A DNA stretch of 64,000 nt from Candidula unifasciata (lineage: Eukaryota > Mollusca > Gastropoda > Stylommatophora > Geomitridae): positions 136,837-200,836 of the forward strand of contig CAJHNH020000502.1 of NCBI GenBank assembly GCA_905116865.2, in the 5' to 3' direction. Positions 1-10,825 of the stretch are shown here, piece after piece. A program made the position numbers and the translations under genes. Under the pieces are notes generated by a model. The model worked only from the letters and a program-made list of their open reading frames with translations. It was not told the DNA's origin and ran no database searches. Each line of letters opens with the position of its first letter. Positions within the stretch are counted from its first letter, which is position 1.

Positions 1-540
1 GCTTTTTGTTTTAACCTTGAAACTTTGATTCTAAACAGATCACCCTTGTCTATAGTTACAAAATATCGTTGAAGACAAAGCGATTTTGGACTTTATGTAT
101 GCGGGTCACTACCTCCGTCGATTTCCCTTTTTTTCCAGAGAACGAGCAAGAGTAGGTTCTGGGATTCTAAGGTCATTTGCATTTTTCTCATTGTGTACAT
201 TTGTAAAAATAAACCACGTGCTTTGTTTCATGAGCAGGACTTTCGGTTTAAGTTTGTTTCAACATACATTCAAGGAAGCTCGCTGCAATTCAAGTACACA
301 CTAGTAAAAAGAGAAATAATGAAGTGTCCATCTTGTTGGCCAGAATAGACGAAAATTGACTGATGTATTATTGTCACACTGACGATATAAGATCTGTCTT
401 TTAGAGGAATATTTTACACAAACAATTATGTCTCTAGCCAGGTTAGGGACATTACAACTAGTAAGATTTAAAAGAAAATAAAAAAGGATCTCGAACAATT
501 AAGCTAAAAAAATGAGCAAAACTGAAATGATAATGCTCTA
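1..540. other. No recognisable feature
   Basis: AT-rich sequence with short chance reading frames in both strands and no domain, repeat structure or splice-flanked exon that I can support. Confidence 0.5.
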
Positions 541-730
541 GGTCAAGGCTTTTTAAATGGTTGCCCACGGGCCAAATCCGGCCCCTGAGGCATAGTTAGT
601 GGCCCGCGGATCATTCTCAATTGTAATGTAATAATGATCTGTCTACGCTAAAGTTGAGTCCTGTGGCCCATGGCGAATCTCATTTTCTACATTTTTGCCC
701 CGAGTAAAGTAAAGTAAATGGCTCTGCTCT
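541..730. mobile_element. Possible DNA-transposon end fragment, GC-rich
   Basis: A GC-rich island (motifs GCCCACGGGCCAAATCC and GGCCCGCGGATC) in AT-rich flanks. The wording resembles the terminal parts of hAT-type elements as I remember them. No target duplication, opposite end or coding sequence is visible, so the assignment is weak. Confidence 0.25.
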
Positions 731-1002
731 AAGGTTCTACCCTCAAGATGTTTGCTTGCAGGTCTCCATGTATATCAGCCATGTTAGAATCGCCATCATA
801 GCACTGATATCTGTAGATAACCATGATATATTGAAAGGCAGAACATTTTTAGTTATATTAAATAGTGTGGCTGCTTGTGTGTCTCCTATAAAACTCCTTT
901 AAAAACCCTATAAAAATTTCAAGGATTTCAAGGTTACTGGTAACGATTCTAAAACAAAATGACAGTTGCTCCTGAATAGAAAGATTAGCTGTTTTATCGT
1001 TA

Positions 1003-1006
<4 letters not shown>

Positions 1007-1074
<68 letters not shown>
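1007..1074. repeat. (TA)n microsatellite
   Basis: 34 uninterrupted AT/TA dinucleotides. It creates false Tyr-Ile reading frames on the minus strand. The 700 bases to its right (to about 1,780) show no gene. Confidence 0.97.
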
Positions 1075-1077
<3 letters not shown>

Positions 1078-1785
1078 GCCCCAGAGGAAATTGGTGTTGA
1101 GTCTTGCATGGAATGGCGGTCAATGTACGAAGACAAAACGAGTGCCAATTTAGTGAAGGGTTTCCTGACGTGGAACGATAGTGAGGGGATAGGCGACGCC
1201 TACTTGCCATAGGCCATAGACGATCTGATGTTTGAGACATGGACAGTACCTGCCGCCGATAGGTGGTACGACCTGTCCCTAGGGCGAATGGCGAGGCAAA
1301 AAGAACGAACTGCCAAAACAGGCCATTTTTGACTGACTGACTTTCTACCCCACTAGGACATCACACAAGCGATAAACACCCGATGACACAAAGTGCCACC
1401 ATGTGGATGAGGATCGCCGTGGAGAGGTCCCAGAAACCGCGTTCAGACAAATGGCCATATTTATGGCCTGCCTATATTGCGGCCCCTGATAAAAGCCAGG
1501 GTGGGGCTTCAAAAAACTAAAAATTTCGTCCTTAAAAGGACAAAACACCTATTGCTAGGTGAGCTGATATTATATTATAACCGTTTTTCTCTTATCCCTG
1601 CCTTTTATAACTTCCACGGACCACCGTCTGCGATTAGCTAGCCACTTCTGGAGAGTTCTAAACTTGCCAGCCTGAGTTCGCAAATGGGGCCAAACTGAAA
1701 TTAGAAACAGGCTAAACAGCTATCCATTAGCCAGTTACAATAATTTTTAAATTAAAAAAAAAGCGTTGCCTCACACATTATCTAT

Positions 1786-2070
1786 TTGGATAAACAGGCG
1801 TGCCCCAGGTTGTTTCCTATGTCCAAGACAGTTTTAAATACACAACGTTTTCCACTAGCAGGCATTTGTTTTTCGACCTTCAACAGGATACGCCAGACAA
1901 GACCTTCTCCAGAACTGGAGACGATCTCGTCTCCAGTACTGGAGACGGTCTTGCGCCAGATCAATTATGTAGCGAGATAATTCCACACAAGAAACAATTT
2001 GTATACGTCTCCAAATAACGTCTTGCCAGGCGAATCTTAGGCGAGACGAAGCCAGCCACAATAAAGACTA
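1786..2070. repeat. Uncharacterised block with CTGGAGACG hairpin
   Basis: Three copies of CTGGAGACG/CGTCTCCAG in alternating orientation lie at 1,904-1,950. Positions 1,915-1,936 form a 10-bp perfect inverted repeat (CTGGAGACGA / TCGTCTCCAG) with a 2-base loop. Overlapping open frames on both strands have no recognisable domain. It may be part of a small nonautonomous transposon, but its ends could not be found. Confidence 0.4.
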
Positions 2071-2254
2071 TAATGAAATCACCATTCACGGACCTAGTAC
2101 AAACCACGGCCGACTCTATTTATATACAGAAGGGCGTGGTACAAACAATCTCAGTTTCAGAGAGCTCATCCAAAGAAGCTTCCAGTCAGAAAACGAAAAA
2201 AAAAAAAAAAAACGACAAAGCAGCAAGGAGATTTTCTAGGCGTGTTTTTGAATC

Positions 2255-2846
2255 TATGCTGATGACACAGTCTTGATAGCAACAAGTCAGAAAGGATTAC
2301 AGGAAATGATAGACATTGTGGTGTTAGAAAGTGGAAGAATGGGCCTCAGTTTAAATAATGGTAAGACAGAAGTAATAGTGGTATCAAAGAAACAAATTAT
2401 TCCTAAATGTCTAATAAAAGTCAATGGTGTTATTTCAGGACAAGTACAGAAATTTAAGTATCTGGGCACATGGATAACATCAGAGGGAAGATGCATAACT
2501 GAAATAAGAAACAGAATTGGACAGGCAAAAACTGCATTTTATAAAATGAAAAACTTCTCGTGCAATATATACTTGTCATTGAGAGTTAGAAAAAGAATTC
2601 TTGCTTGCTACATACATCCAGTTTTAACATATGGATGTGAATCCTGGACAATCAGTAGGCAGGCCAAACAATTTTTAGAGGCCTCAGAGATGTGGTTTTA
2701 CAGAAGAATGCTTAGAATACCTTGGACAGCCAAAAAGAGCAACCAAGAGGTTTTGAAAGAGACGGGAGCGCGAAGACAACTTATCACAGACATCAGAAGG
2801 AGACAGTCATCATTTTTCTGTCATGTTATGAGAAGAGGGAAAATAC
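2255..2846 (+). mobile_element. LINE fragment, RT palm to C-terminus
   Basis: Starts exactly at the RT catalytic YADD motif (2,255-2,266) and runs through one open frame of about 195 codons. Landmarks are SLNNGKTEV, KFKYLG, LTYGCESW, RRMLRIPWTAKKSN and SFFCHVMRRGK, the usual order of RT thumb/connection and C-terminal region in apurinic-endonuclease LINEs. An in-frame stop lies just upstream, so the copy is 5'-truncated at about 2,252. Its 3' side also breaks off after MRRGK, before the basic GRPR-type tail seen in the sister copy at 53,107-54,467. Over about 140 residues the two copies differ at roughly 17 positions by eye. It is dead for lack of endonuclease and most of RT. Confidence 0.9.
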
Positions 2847-4722
2847 TTATTGGGAAAGGGGGTGGGGTACTTAATTTATAACTTACCCCTGACGTCAGGT
2901 TGTGGTTTCTGGTGGTTTCTCTCCATCCAAGTTCACATGGCAAAAGCGCGCACTTGCAAAGCGCGCGCGCTTGACTATGACGTGCAGTGTTGCCACTTCG
3001 GATGTTTTTTATATCCACATTTAGATGTTTTTCCTTGCATTTAGATGTCTATTTGACGTTTAGATGGTAGACGCTTTTCTAGATTCTTTTTATTTGGAGT
3101 TAAATATTTTATTATTTTCTTTCAGTGTCAGTTTAAAAATTACTGTTTCCTTGCATTTAGATGTCTTTTTGACGTTTAGATGGTAGATGTTTTCTAGATG
3201 CTTTTCATTTTGAGTAAATTTTTTTTTCAGTGTCAGTTTAACATGACACTGAAGTAATGAAGGGCATACTGTAGCAACAAATTTTTTACTTACACAATAT
3301 ATGCATATAACAAAAAATATTACAACATAAATTTAACATAAAATGTATTCTTTAAACAAGAACTGGAGTCGTCATTTATCGCTACCAAACATATCTACAA
3401 TTTTGTCCATAGTCTTTTTTGTTGCAGTTCACTTTGTCTCTGTGTACGCTAAACATACACAATCCATACAGACGTTCATCTGACATTGTAGATCTAAGCA
3501 ATGTTTTTACACGACGTAATGTTCTGAACGATCGCTCCACCGTACATGTTGTTGCTGGTAATGTGAGCAAAACTAGTAAGGCATACCTGACATTTAGATA
3601 CAACTTTGTAAAAGGTACAAGTCGATGAAATCTTGGCTACTTTTGTATTCCCGCGTTTTCCAAAAAAGTCAAACCAACTCAAGGGGAGAAATAATATTGA
3701 GACAAAATAAAAACGTGCTAGACTTTGATGAACAATATAACTGATGTGCAGCCTGTCGTGTATTTCCACTTGCATGCAATGAAAATTTTTACAGTTGACA
3801 ATAAATATCTTCAAATTTACTAGAAAAAAATCCGAATACTTTTATACTTGCTTGTCCATCTTGTCTCAAACAGAAGAGGAATATTTGGGACAGGACCTCC
3901 TTTTTGGGCTTTCACGAAAAAATGTAATAATTGCTTTGATAGTACCAATAGTATTTCGTTTCACTGCAACATTATTAAGATAATTTACTACGAGATTCAG
4001 TCTATGCGAGTCACAGTGAAATAAGGCAGCGTTGGAGTAAATACTTTGAATTTTTGCCCGAACACCATTTTCTTTTCCGGCCATTGTCGAGCACCCATCA
4101 TAACCTTGACCCAGTAGATTATTAAGGAGAAGACCAAATGTTTTGCAATGTTGATGATCAGATATCGTGGCGGCGTCCATACCTTTCAGCGGAGAAAATC
4201 CTAGGAATTCCTCACGAATCATAGCCTTCTCACCAGACGTATCTACAAACCGGACTTCCGGTGATAACTGTTCTGTTCCTAAGATATCTGCTGTTTCATC
4301 GGCTATGATCGAGAATCCAACAGCATTGTTAGCAGCTTTTACAATGTCTTCTCGTAGAGCTTGTTAAGACAAATTGATCAAATCTTTCTGCGTTCGGTGT
4401 GATGTGTAACGTGCATTTCCAGCAGCTGTATCAAAATAGTTTTTTAAAATACTGTCTCCTCCCTCAATTTGATACGCATAAAGTTGTTCGACATTTCATT
4501 TGGTGCAATCTTTCCCACGAATTGCCAAATCATTTGTTCCGCAAAATAAGATTGTTGAAATAATAGGATACAGTTTCTTTCTGTTTTCTTCAATAGTTCG
4601 TTTTATGGAATTATCTATCTGAGAAAAAAATGAAATTATTTGGATCTCTAATGGTTGACGCGAAGTTTTCAACATCTTGTTGAGATCCACAATGCCATGA
4701 TGAGCTGGTATGGTTTCTAGTT

Positions 4723-5902
4723 GGGCTGTACCGAATAGTGATTTTCACTATTCGGCCAAATGCGAATAACGGGACCAACTATTCGGCCGAAAACGAATAG
4801 TGTATAGTCTATTAAATATTTAAAAAAAAAAAACAATTATAATGTCAAATGTACGCTGAAGTTTTACTTTAAATAAAGTAGCACATAATAGTCATCTTCT
4901 TGTTTAGCATTCTGAGACCTTGAGGTTTACTGCTGCAGATATCCCTCGTCTACAATTTGTGAAACCAACTGTTTGCAGGTCTGGCTAGACATTATCTCTC
5001 GAATTTTTTGTGTGTGTCTGCCTCGTGGTCTACGCCCATTCCCCTCTCAGGTGTATACAGTTTTACTTCTCTGTCATCTGACATTCTTTCAATATGCCCC
5101 AACCATTTTAGTCTGTTAGCTCTCATGATACCAATGATCAATGGTGATTTAAACAGATTATGTGTTACGTTGTTGCTTCTCACTCTCCATTCCTTGCTGT
5201 TAGCATCTTTGATGGGTCCAAAGATTTGTCGTAAGACTGTTTTCGAAAACCTGTAATAAGGCCTTATCTCTTTTATTTCTGCTTCAAGTTTCAGAGCCAT
5301 ATAAAACGACTGGTCTTATCAACGTTTTATATATTTTGATCCTTGTGTTGCGAGACAGCACTTTGACTTTAGCAGATGTTGAAGGGCATAGTATAGTTTA
5401 TTTCTATATTGTATTCTAGATTGTATTCCTTCTTTCGTTCAGCGTGTTGGAGCAGTTGAAATTGTCACCCAAGTACTAATATGTTTCTGTTCGTTCGATT
5501 TTCATATTATCGACTTGGATGTGGCCAGAGTTTACATTTTTCCAAGTCTAGTTAGTATTTGTATAGAATAGTAAACATTTAAAAACAATTTATGTTTTGC
5601 ATCCTTCAGTCAGTCTGTGGTAACTAAAACTAGGAATAAAAGAATCCTAAGTATTATAACAATTAACTAAACTTGGAAATTGTCACTGACAGCTTAGTTA
5701 ATACATGAAAAAAAGCTGCATTAGCTTTCAACAAAACCAATTGTTCCATGGTGTCAGTATTAAGGCCGTCTATGCAGAAGCGGGTGTAAGGTAATTACTA
5801 TTCGTATTCGGCCCGATCGCAACTATTCGGCCGAATACCGAATAGTCAATAGGTCCACTATTCGGCCCCGAAGTGAATACGAAGCGAATATTCAGTATAG
5901 CA
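4723..5902. mobile_element. TIR transposon inserted in the hAT transposase
   Basis: Left end GGGCTGTACCGAATAGTGA and right end (reverse complement GTGCTATACTGAATATTCG) form a diverged inverted repeat. Both subterminal regions are packed with ACTATTCGGCC/GGCCGAATAGT motifs in both orientations (4,740-4,805 and 5,795-5,900). CTAGTT flanks both ends (4,717-4,722 and 5,903-5,908), and the transposase reading frame stops at one side and resumes at the other. No transposase of its own is seen, so it is probably a nonautonomous hAT-like element. It was later hit by a LINE 3' fragment. Confidence 0.7.
4885..5560 (-). mobile_element. LINE 3' end (RTE-like), copy 1
   Basis: The minus strand encodes VLRQIFGPIKDANSKEW, RVRSNNV, then RANRLKWLGHIERMSDD, the post-RT C-terminal signature of RTE/craniofacial-development-protein-2-like LINEs. 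The left boundary (3' end of the element) has the wording CTTGAGGTTTACTGCTGCAGAT, which recurs at 18,895 and 30,420, giving three copies of the same 3' end. It lies inside the 4,723-5,902 transposon. Confidence 0.8.
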
Positions 5903-6713
5903 CTAGTTTCTGGCACATTCATTAAAATCTTTGTACTTTGTACAAGGAGTAGTAATGAAGGCATCTTGAATTCCTCTTTGAACTGGTTGCGGAAATAAAA
6001 CACAGAAAATGCAAAAAACACCTTTTAACCTAGGTGAATATGATAACCATGGAGTATACTGGGTTAGCCAAGATTCCCCGAAACAACGATTTTCACTTCC
6101 TGACATGTCGCCTTCAAATTCATCTGACGGGTGAGGCTTGTATGGATCAGTCAGCAAACGATACTTAAGCTTAAGATCGAATCTTCGTAGTAGATTTTAC
6201 ACAGTCTAATGTCATAGGTTAACCTAGTATCTCCACTTTCAAGCTTGTCGGGGTCTGGTTCTGGTGATAGCGGTGCTGCTGCAGATGAACAAGCAACAGC
6301 ATCCGTTTTTTTTCAATCAATCGGGGGAGGGGGGCAAGTGCCCCCTTTGCCCCCCCCCCCCTGCGAGCGCCCATGGTTAGGTGATGGAGTTTTATGTCGG
6401 GGCACACTTACAACGACCTGTACAGACAGTAATGACAGTTTTGTGTTGTTGTTGTGACAGTGGTGGTGGTAGTGGTAGCAGTAGTACTGGCACTCGATGG
6501 GTGATGTGGTAGCTGTTACACTGGCCACATTTACACCAGATTAATGCTACTCATTTTAGTCATATCAATAGCTATGTAATTTGTGACTCTTTCCATTTGG
6601 ATTTGTTTCTAGATGTTTTCCAAGCAAATTTGGATATTTTAAGATATTTTTTGACTCCGTTCTGAATGTTTTTGTTTTTTTTGTCAAAGAAAAGTGGCAA
6701 CACTGATGACGTG

Positions 6714-7008
6714 TGTTTACCGCTCTTTGCCGCGTCAGTCAGTTGCCGATGGTTCCAGCAGCAGTCACGATGAATTGTCGATCATTAGCGAAAACATCAG
6801 ACCCGGAACGACAGTAGTTTCCGACATGTGGCCTGCATACAGTGGAATTGAGAATATTCCTGGATTGACGCATCTTACCGTCAATAACTCCATTAATTTT
6901 ATCGACCCCACCACAGGTGCTCATACGCAATGCATTGAACGTTTGTGGAGGTCGGCAAAGGAAAGAAACAAGCGCCAGAATGGCACCCACAGACATTTAT
7001 TAGTGTGA
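6714..7008 (+). pseudogene. Merlin-family (IS1016-like) transposase, C-terminal part
   Basis: Open frame with IRPGTTVVSDMWPAY, then VNNSINFIDPTTGAHTQ and CIERLWRSAKERNKR. These match the second catalytic Asp (SDMW) and the Glu (IERLW) of the DDE domain in Merlin/ISXO2-like transposases. The first catalytic Asp and N-terminal part are absent, because the sequence begins at the hAT insertion site. The frame ends HRHLLV-stop. The region from 7,009 to 7,230 shows GC-rich CGCGC stretches similar to 2,940-2,975 on the far side of the hAT element and may be the rest of the Merlin copy. Confidence 0.75.
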
Positions 7009-7230
7009 GTTTCTATAGCGCAGGCGCGCTCAACGTGCGAGTGGCGACATGTTTGCAACCATTCTAGGAGACATTGCTAGATTCTGGCCGGCGCAAGACC
7101 ACTAGTCGTCGTCTCTTCTGGCACCGCAGTTTGACCTCAGTCCAGATCTACTAACCTGTAAAATCTCTGTGATTGTCAATTCGTGCGTGAACCCAGCAGT
7201 ATACATGTAGAATGACTGGCCCTTTTTTAG

Positions 7231-7373
7231 CCCCCCCCCCCCCCCCCCCCCCCACAGTACCCCAATTGGCATTTTCTGCGATTGCACATAGAGTTCACGT
7301 AGCCAAAGTGCACTTCTTTCATGTAGTGAAAAAAAAAACGTTGTAGTGGAAAAAAAGAAACACGCTGTGACAA

Positions 7374-7409
<36 letters not shown>
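7231..7409. repeat. Poly-C tract and (CA)n microsatellite
   Basis: About 22 consecutive C at 7,231-7,252 and about 15 CA dinucleotides at 7,379-7,408, separated by A-rich sequence. The stretch 7,410-7,913 contains a 76-codon open frame (7,535-7,765) with no recognisable domain. I do not call it a gene. Confidence 0.9.
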
Positions 7410-7411
<2 letters not shown>

Positions 7412-7923
7412 TAACATTTCATTTATAAAAAAAAAAAGAAATTCACAATGGATGAAAAGCATCACGTAGGTATTGAATGCGGTATCTTTCGTTTATAAGG
7501 CGGTTGTGATACCATAACTACGCTATGTACTCTCATGTTGACATGTTCTAAAAACATGACTAATATTGTAGAACGGCCGATTGCGCATCAACAAGCAGCC
7601 AAATGCGCACCAACAGACATAAATATGTCGCACCATAAGACACTAGATGAACACTCAAAAACAGTAGCAGACAGCAGCACAGTTGCACCCCTTGAAATAA
7701 TGGACTGTCAAGTCAGCTGTGGAATTCCTACGGGAAATTCCTGTCTGGGGAACGTTATAAATTAAGAACCGGGGGTGGAGTTAATTATGGCCAAAAAAAA
7801 TGATGTTGACTGATTCATGTTTGATAGTGTATAAAGTTACACCCAAAAAAAGAAATATCAAAATTTACCCTGCCCCTGTCTTTATTACCAAACTCAGCCC
7901 ATTGACAAATCGGACTGATCAGC

Positions 7924-8221
7924 CTCGTTAGCGTAGTCGATAGGAGGCTCGCTTTCAAATCCAGCTGGGACTAGCTGCAGCCATGGTCAGTGTTCGAAAC
8001 CAGGCGGTTCCCGGGGTTCACCCAGCCTTTAGGAAATGGGTACCAGAGTGACACTCTGGGGTAAATGGAGGAACGTCGCCGTAGCTACAGAGTTATGTGC
8101 GGACGGCGACACAGGCGGACAGTTTCTTATCAGCGATCCGTACTGGTGGCAGAGCACTTATGGTTTATGACCGTGTGCAATTAAGCTGGTTCACATTTGC
8201 CGACTTTACCTTTACCTTTTT
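7924..8221 (+). mobile_element. tRNA-derived SINE, full length
   Basis: Flanked by a perfect 10-bp direct repeat ACTGATCAGC (7,914-7,923 and 8,222-8,231). The head has a Pol III A-box-like TTAGCGTAGTCGATAGG and a B-box-like GTGTTCGAAACC. The body contains ACCCAGCCTTTAGGAAATGGG, and the 3' end is a short simple tail of CTTTACCTTTACC. A conserved core (ACCCAGCC..ATGGGTACCAG) is shared with the minus-strand SINE at 45,314-45,603. Non-coding, mobilised by a LINE. Confidence 0.9.
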
Positions 8222-8284
8222 ACTGATCAGCTTATTTATTTGTCCGTTAAATTCAAGATATCAAAATATTAAAATAAAATAAAA

Positions 8285-8825
8285 ACAGGAGAAAGTCTAT
8301 ACTTATGCAAAGAACCAACTAATGTCTACATTAATGTAAAGAACTGATTGAGAATTTGCATTAATAAAAATGAGTAACTAAATGTGTAAATTAAAGAAAA
8401 TAGCAAATCAACCAATTGCATAAACGAAACAATTAAAAATATACATTAATGAAAAGAATTAAAAGTACACATTAATTAAAAGAATTAAACCTAAACATTA
8501 ATTAAAAAACTAATGACATGTCTGCAAAATAGAAAGAACTAACTGTCTACAATCATGAAAAGTATTAAATAAATGTGTACATAAAGAAAAATAACCAAGT
8601 GTACATTAGTGAAAAGAACTAACACAATGTACATTAAAGAAAAGAGCTAACTAAAATGTCTGTTCATGAACATAACTAAATGTGTACTTCAATGGAAAAC
8701 AACTAAATGGCTCTTTTTAAAAAAAATGGACGTGTCTCTATATTACCGAAAGGAACAAAATATCAGCATTAAAGAAAAGAACTAACCAAATATCTGTATT
8801 AATAAAAACTTTAAAAAATTGTCTT
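8285..8825. repeat. Degenerate ~30-40 bp tandem repeat
   Basis: Roughly 15 diverged repetitions of a phrase like AAAGAACTAACTAAATGT followed by CTACATTAATG, with varying spacing. No coding potential. Confidence 0.8.
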
Positions 8826-9019
8826 TATTGATTTCTGGAAATATAATGAAATGATTTTATGATACATTTTTGATGTTTTTCAACACTTTAAAACTGTTTG
8901 GTTATATTTTTTTTCCAAGAGACAGTCTGTTATGATGATAAAGATTGTATTTGATTCACAATTTTAAAGATGTTTGTGGCTTTACATGCAGTTCGGGTGA
9001 CATTGGCCTTTCTTAGTGC

Positions 9020-10330
9020 AGGTCAGATCGCCAGTATTGACATGGTCACATGGTCTGCTGGAGGTGTTGACAGAACCTGGCATTGTGAAAAATGGATGGA
9101 AGGTGTGACTTAGCTTATGAGTTTTGGCCAGCTTGATGGACCAGGAGTATGTAACCGTTGGAATGCAAACAAGTGTTTTACAGTCCTGACTGACAGAAAA
9201 TAGACTTAGCCACGGGGAGGAGCTGTGACTTCCTTCAATGAGAATGGTTTTAGGAGAAATGTAGAAGGAGCTTAGAAGAAGTTATAAAAGGGTGGACTCT
9301 AGGGCTGGGAAGTGAGACTCTGCCATCAGAACACTATCTGTTGAGCTTAAACCTTAAGCTTGAGACAGAACATTTGGCATTGTGTTTTCATTTTCCTGGT
9401 AAACATGTTCTGTCTCAAAGCGAAACTATTTTCAACCTTTATTTCATGAAATAAATCTCAACTGTCTCTTTGCTCAAGTGTGTGTCTTCATCACTTTGTA
9501 GTACTCCTTAGCGGACATTTCTCCATTCTTGTAGGGTACTGTCAAATTGCTTTATATCATGATTGATATTGTCATGAATGTTTTTTCGTGCCCATGTGTT
9601 TAAATGTTGTATACCTTAAATGTTGATGTTACCATTGAAATGTAATGAACTAGCATTTTTCTGAAATCACAAGCGTGAAGATAACTTTGGCAGTCTGTTC
9701 ACATGTGGTTAATTTGAATCGATATTACATACAGCTAACACACTGAAATGTGTTTAACTCCCGGGAGGCTAATGCGGAGATTGATCCCGGAGAGTAAATC
9801 CTTGAGATTTGTTATTTGATATCGCCCCAGAAATATTATTATCATTCTGGGCGGGCAAATTATTCCAGAACTTGTTCTGTCAAACTGATTGTCATTTTAA
9901 GTCTGCATGAGAGATGACACCAGACATAGAAGACTCAACTATTATTACAGGACGTGAGTAGAGGAAGGCAGGAAATGTAATGACTACAATGTGAGACGAA
10001 GTCCATCCAAACTGGACAGGAAAGAATGTGATTATGAGGGAGAGATTAAATATTTTATTAGAATAGACATTTTTGGTGTATGTCTAGATACTACACATTT
10101 GTGCTTGTTTTTTTATCACAGTTCCCACATTGGGCAGGGACTAGAAGGCATCCATTCTTTGCCGACCTTCTGCGTGTAACGACCTGCTTGAAACAGCGAG
10201 GACTACAAATTGGAAAAGGATAAACAGGGTCTCAAATTGAGAACTTTCGGAGGTTTATTTTCTCTAATTTTATGAGTTATGTATAGCTTTTATATGAATT
10301 ATTTCAATAAGTAACACCATCTTCACTATA
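9020..10330 (+). mobile_element. LTR-like repeat, copy 1 (probable solo LTR)
   Basis: Matches, in inverted orientation, positions 24,720-26,005. Landmarks in the same order are TTAGTGCAGGTCAG, AGAACCTGGCA, GGACCAGGAGTATGTAACC, GGTCTCAAATTGAGAACT and GAGTTATGTA. It holds a TATA box (TATAAAAG, 9,283-9,290) followed about 165 bp later by AATAAA (9,450-9,455), the U3-R-U5 arrangement of an LTR. The other copy abuts gypsy pol sequence. No pol follows this copy. Exact termini (TG..CA) could not be fixed. The following 10,331-10,660 shows nothing recognisable. Confidence 0.6.
9360..9418. repeat. 14-bp perfect inverted repeat in LTR leader
   Basis: TTGAGACAGAACAT (9,360-9,373) and ATGTTCTGTCTCAA (9,405-9,418) pair perfectly around a 31-base loop, just downstream of the TATA box and upstream of the AATAAA. 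The RNA would start with a strong hairpin. The other LTR copy keeps only one arm clearly. Confidence 0.9.
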
Positions 10331-10825
10331 CTAGCCTAAACACGTTCATTTTATTTTTGGTTAGATTTATTCCATGAATCTTGTTCATGTTATTATAAAA
10401 TAGTTAAGTAAATTGTGTACTTAGGTTCAAGTGTCTTTGTGCATACTAGTTTACTTCAGCTCACAAATATTTAAATCACTTGATGTGGGCGTTTGTTACA
10501 AATTAATACCTACAGAGGAGAAAGTCGGAGGGGTTTATTGTGTATCTTGATATTATCTCATTTGGTTCATCTTAATATATATCTATCCCTTCTCCTACTC
10601 CTGTGGATACAAGTACAGCTACTTTCATTTAATGGAACGAGCCACTCGCTGTTTTCTTTGTTTTCCACTAAAGTCTAGGATCAGCATAGTTTGGATAGTC
10701 CAGTTTCTCACGTGGGTGGGCACGGTTAGGGTTCAAACCCATACACTCACCATAAAAGTGTATATACCCACGGGGGATGGCGACACAAAGGTACATTAAT
10801 ACCAGGGAAGGGTGCGCAGAAACTG

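Larger units (their letters stand above)
3382..6157 (-). pseudogene. hAT transposase, TTF zinc finger/DUF4371 type (ZMYM-like), broken
   Basis: Read right to left. At 6,157-5,903 is a TTF-type zinc finger region (CFGESWLTQYTPWLSYS, then FCIFC). After an interrupting element comes LNKMLKTSRQPLEIQI at about 4,690, then the DUF4371 RNase-H-like core (IADETADILGTEQL near 4,310; GQGYDGCSTMAG near 4,100; FHCDSHRLNLV near 4,010). At 3,603-3,382 is the hAT C-terminal dimerisation region (LPATTCTVERSFRTLRRVK, then SDERLYGLCMF). Several stops and frame changes separate the pieces. Transposases of this family cut and paste DNA through a DDE/RNase-H fold. This one is clearly a pseudogene. Confidence 0.88.
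2985..6705 (-). mobile_element. Complete-ended hAT DNA transposon, 3.7 kb
   Basis: The left end reads CAGTGTTGCCACTT and the right end is its exact reverse complement, a 14-bp terminal inverted repeat of hAT type. Both ends are flanked by the identical 8-bp direct repeat ATGACGTG (2,977-2,984 and 6,706-6,713), the duplication length characteristic of hAT. The transposase lies inside on the minus strand. The element is interrupted by another transposon (4,723-5,902) and its gene is broken, so it is not autonomous now. It landed beside or within a Merlin transposase remnant that resumes at 6,714. Confidence 0.93.

Noticed and set aside
858..1240. Two minus-strand open frames of repeated Tyr-Ile
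   Set aside because: They are translations of the (TA)n microsatellite and its flanks, with no conserved domain.
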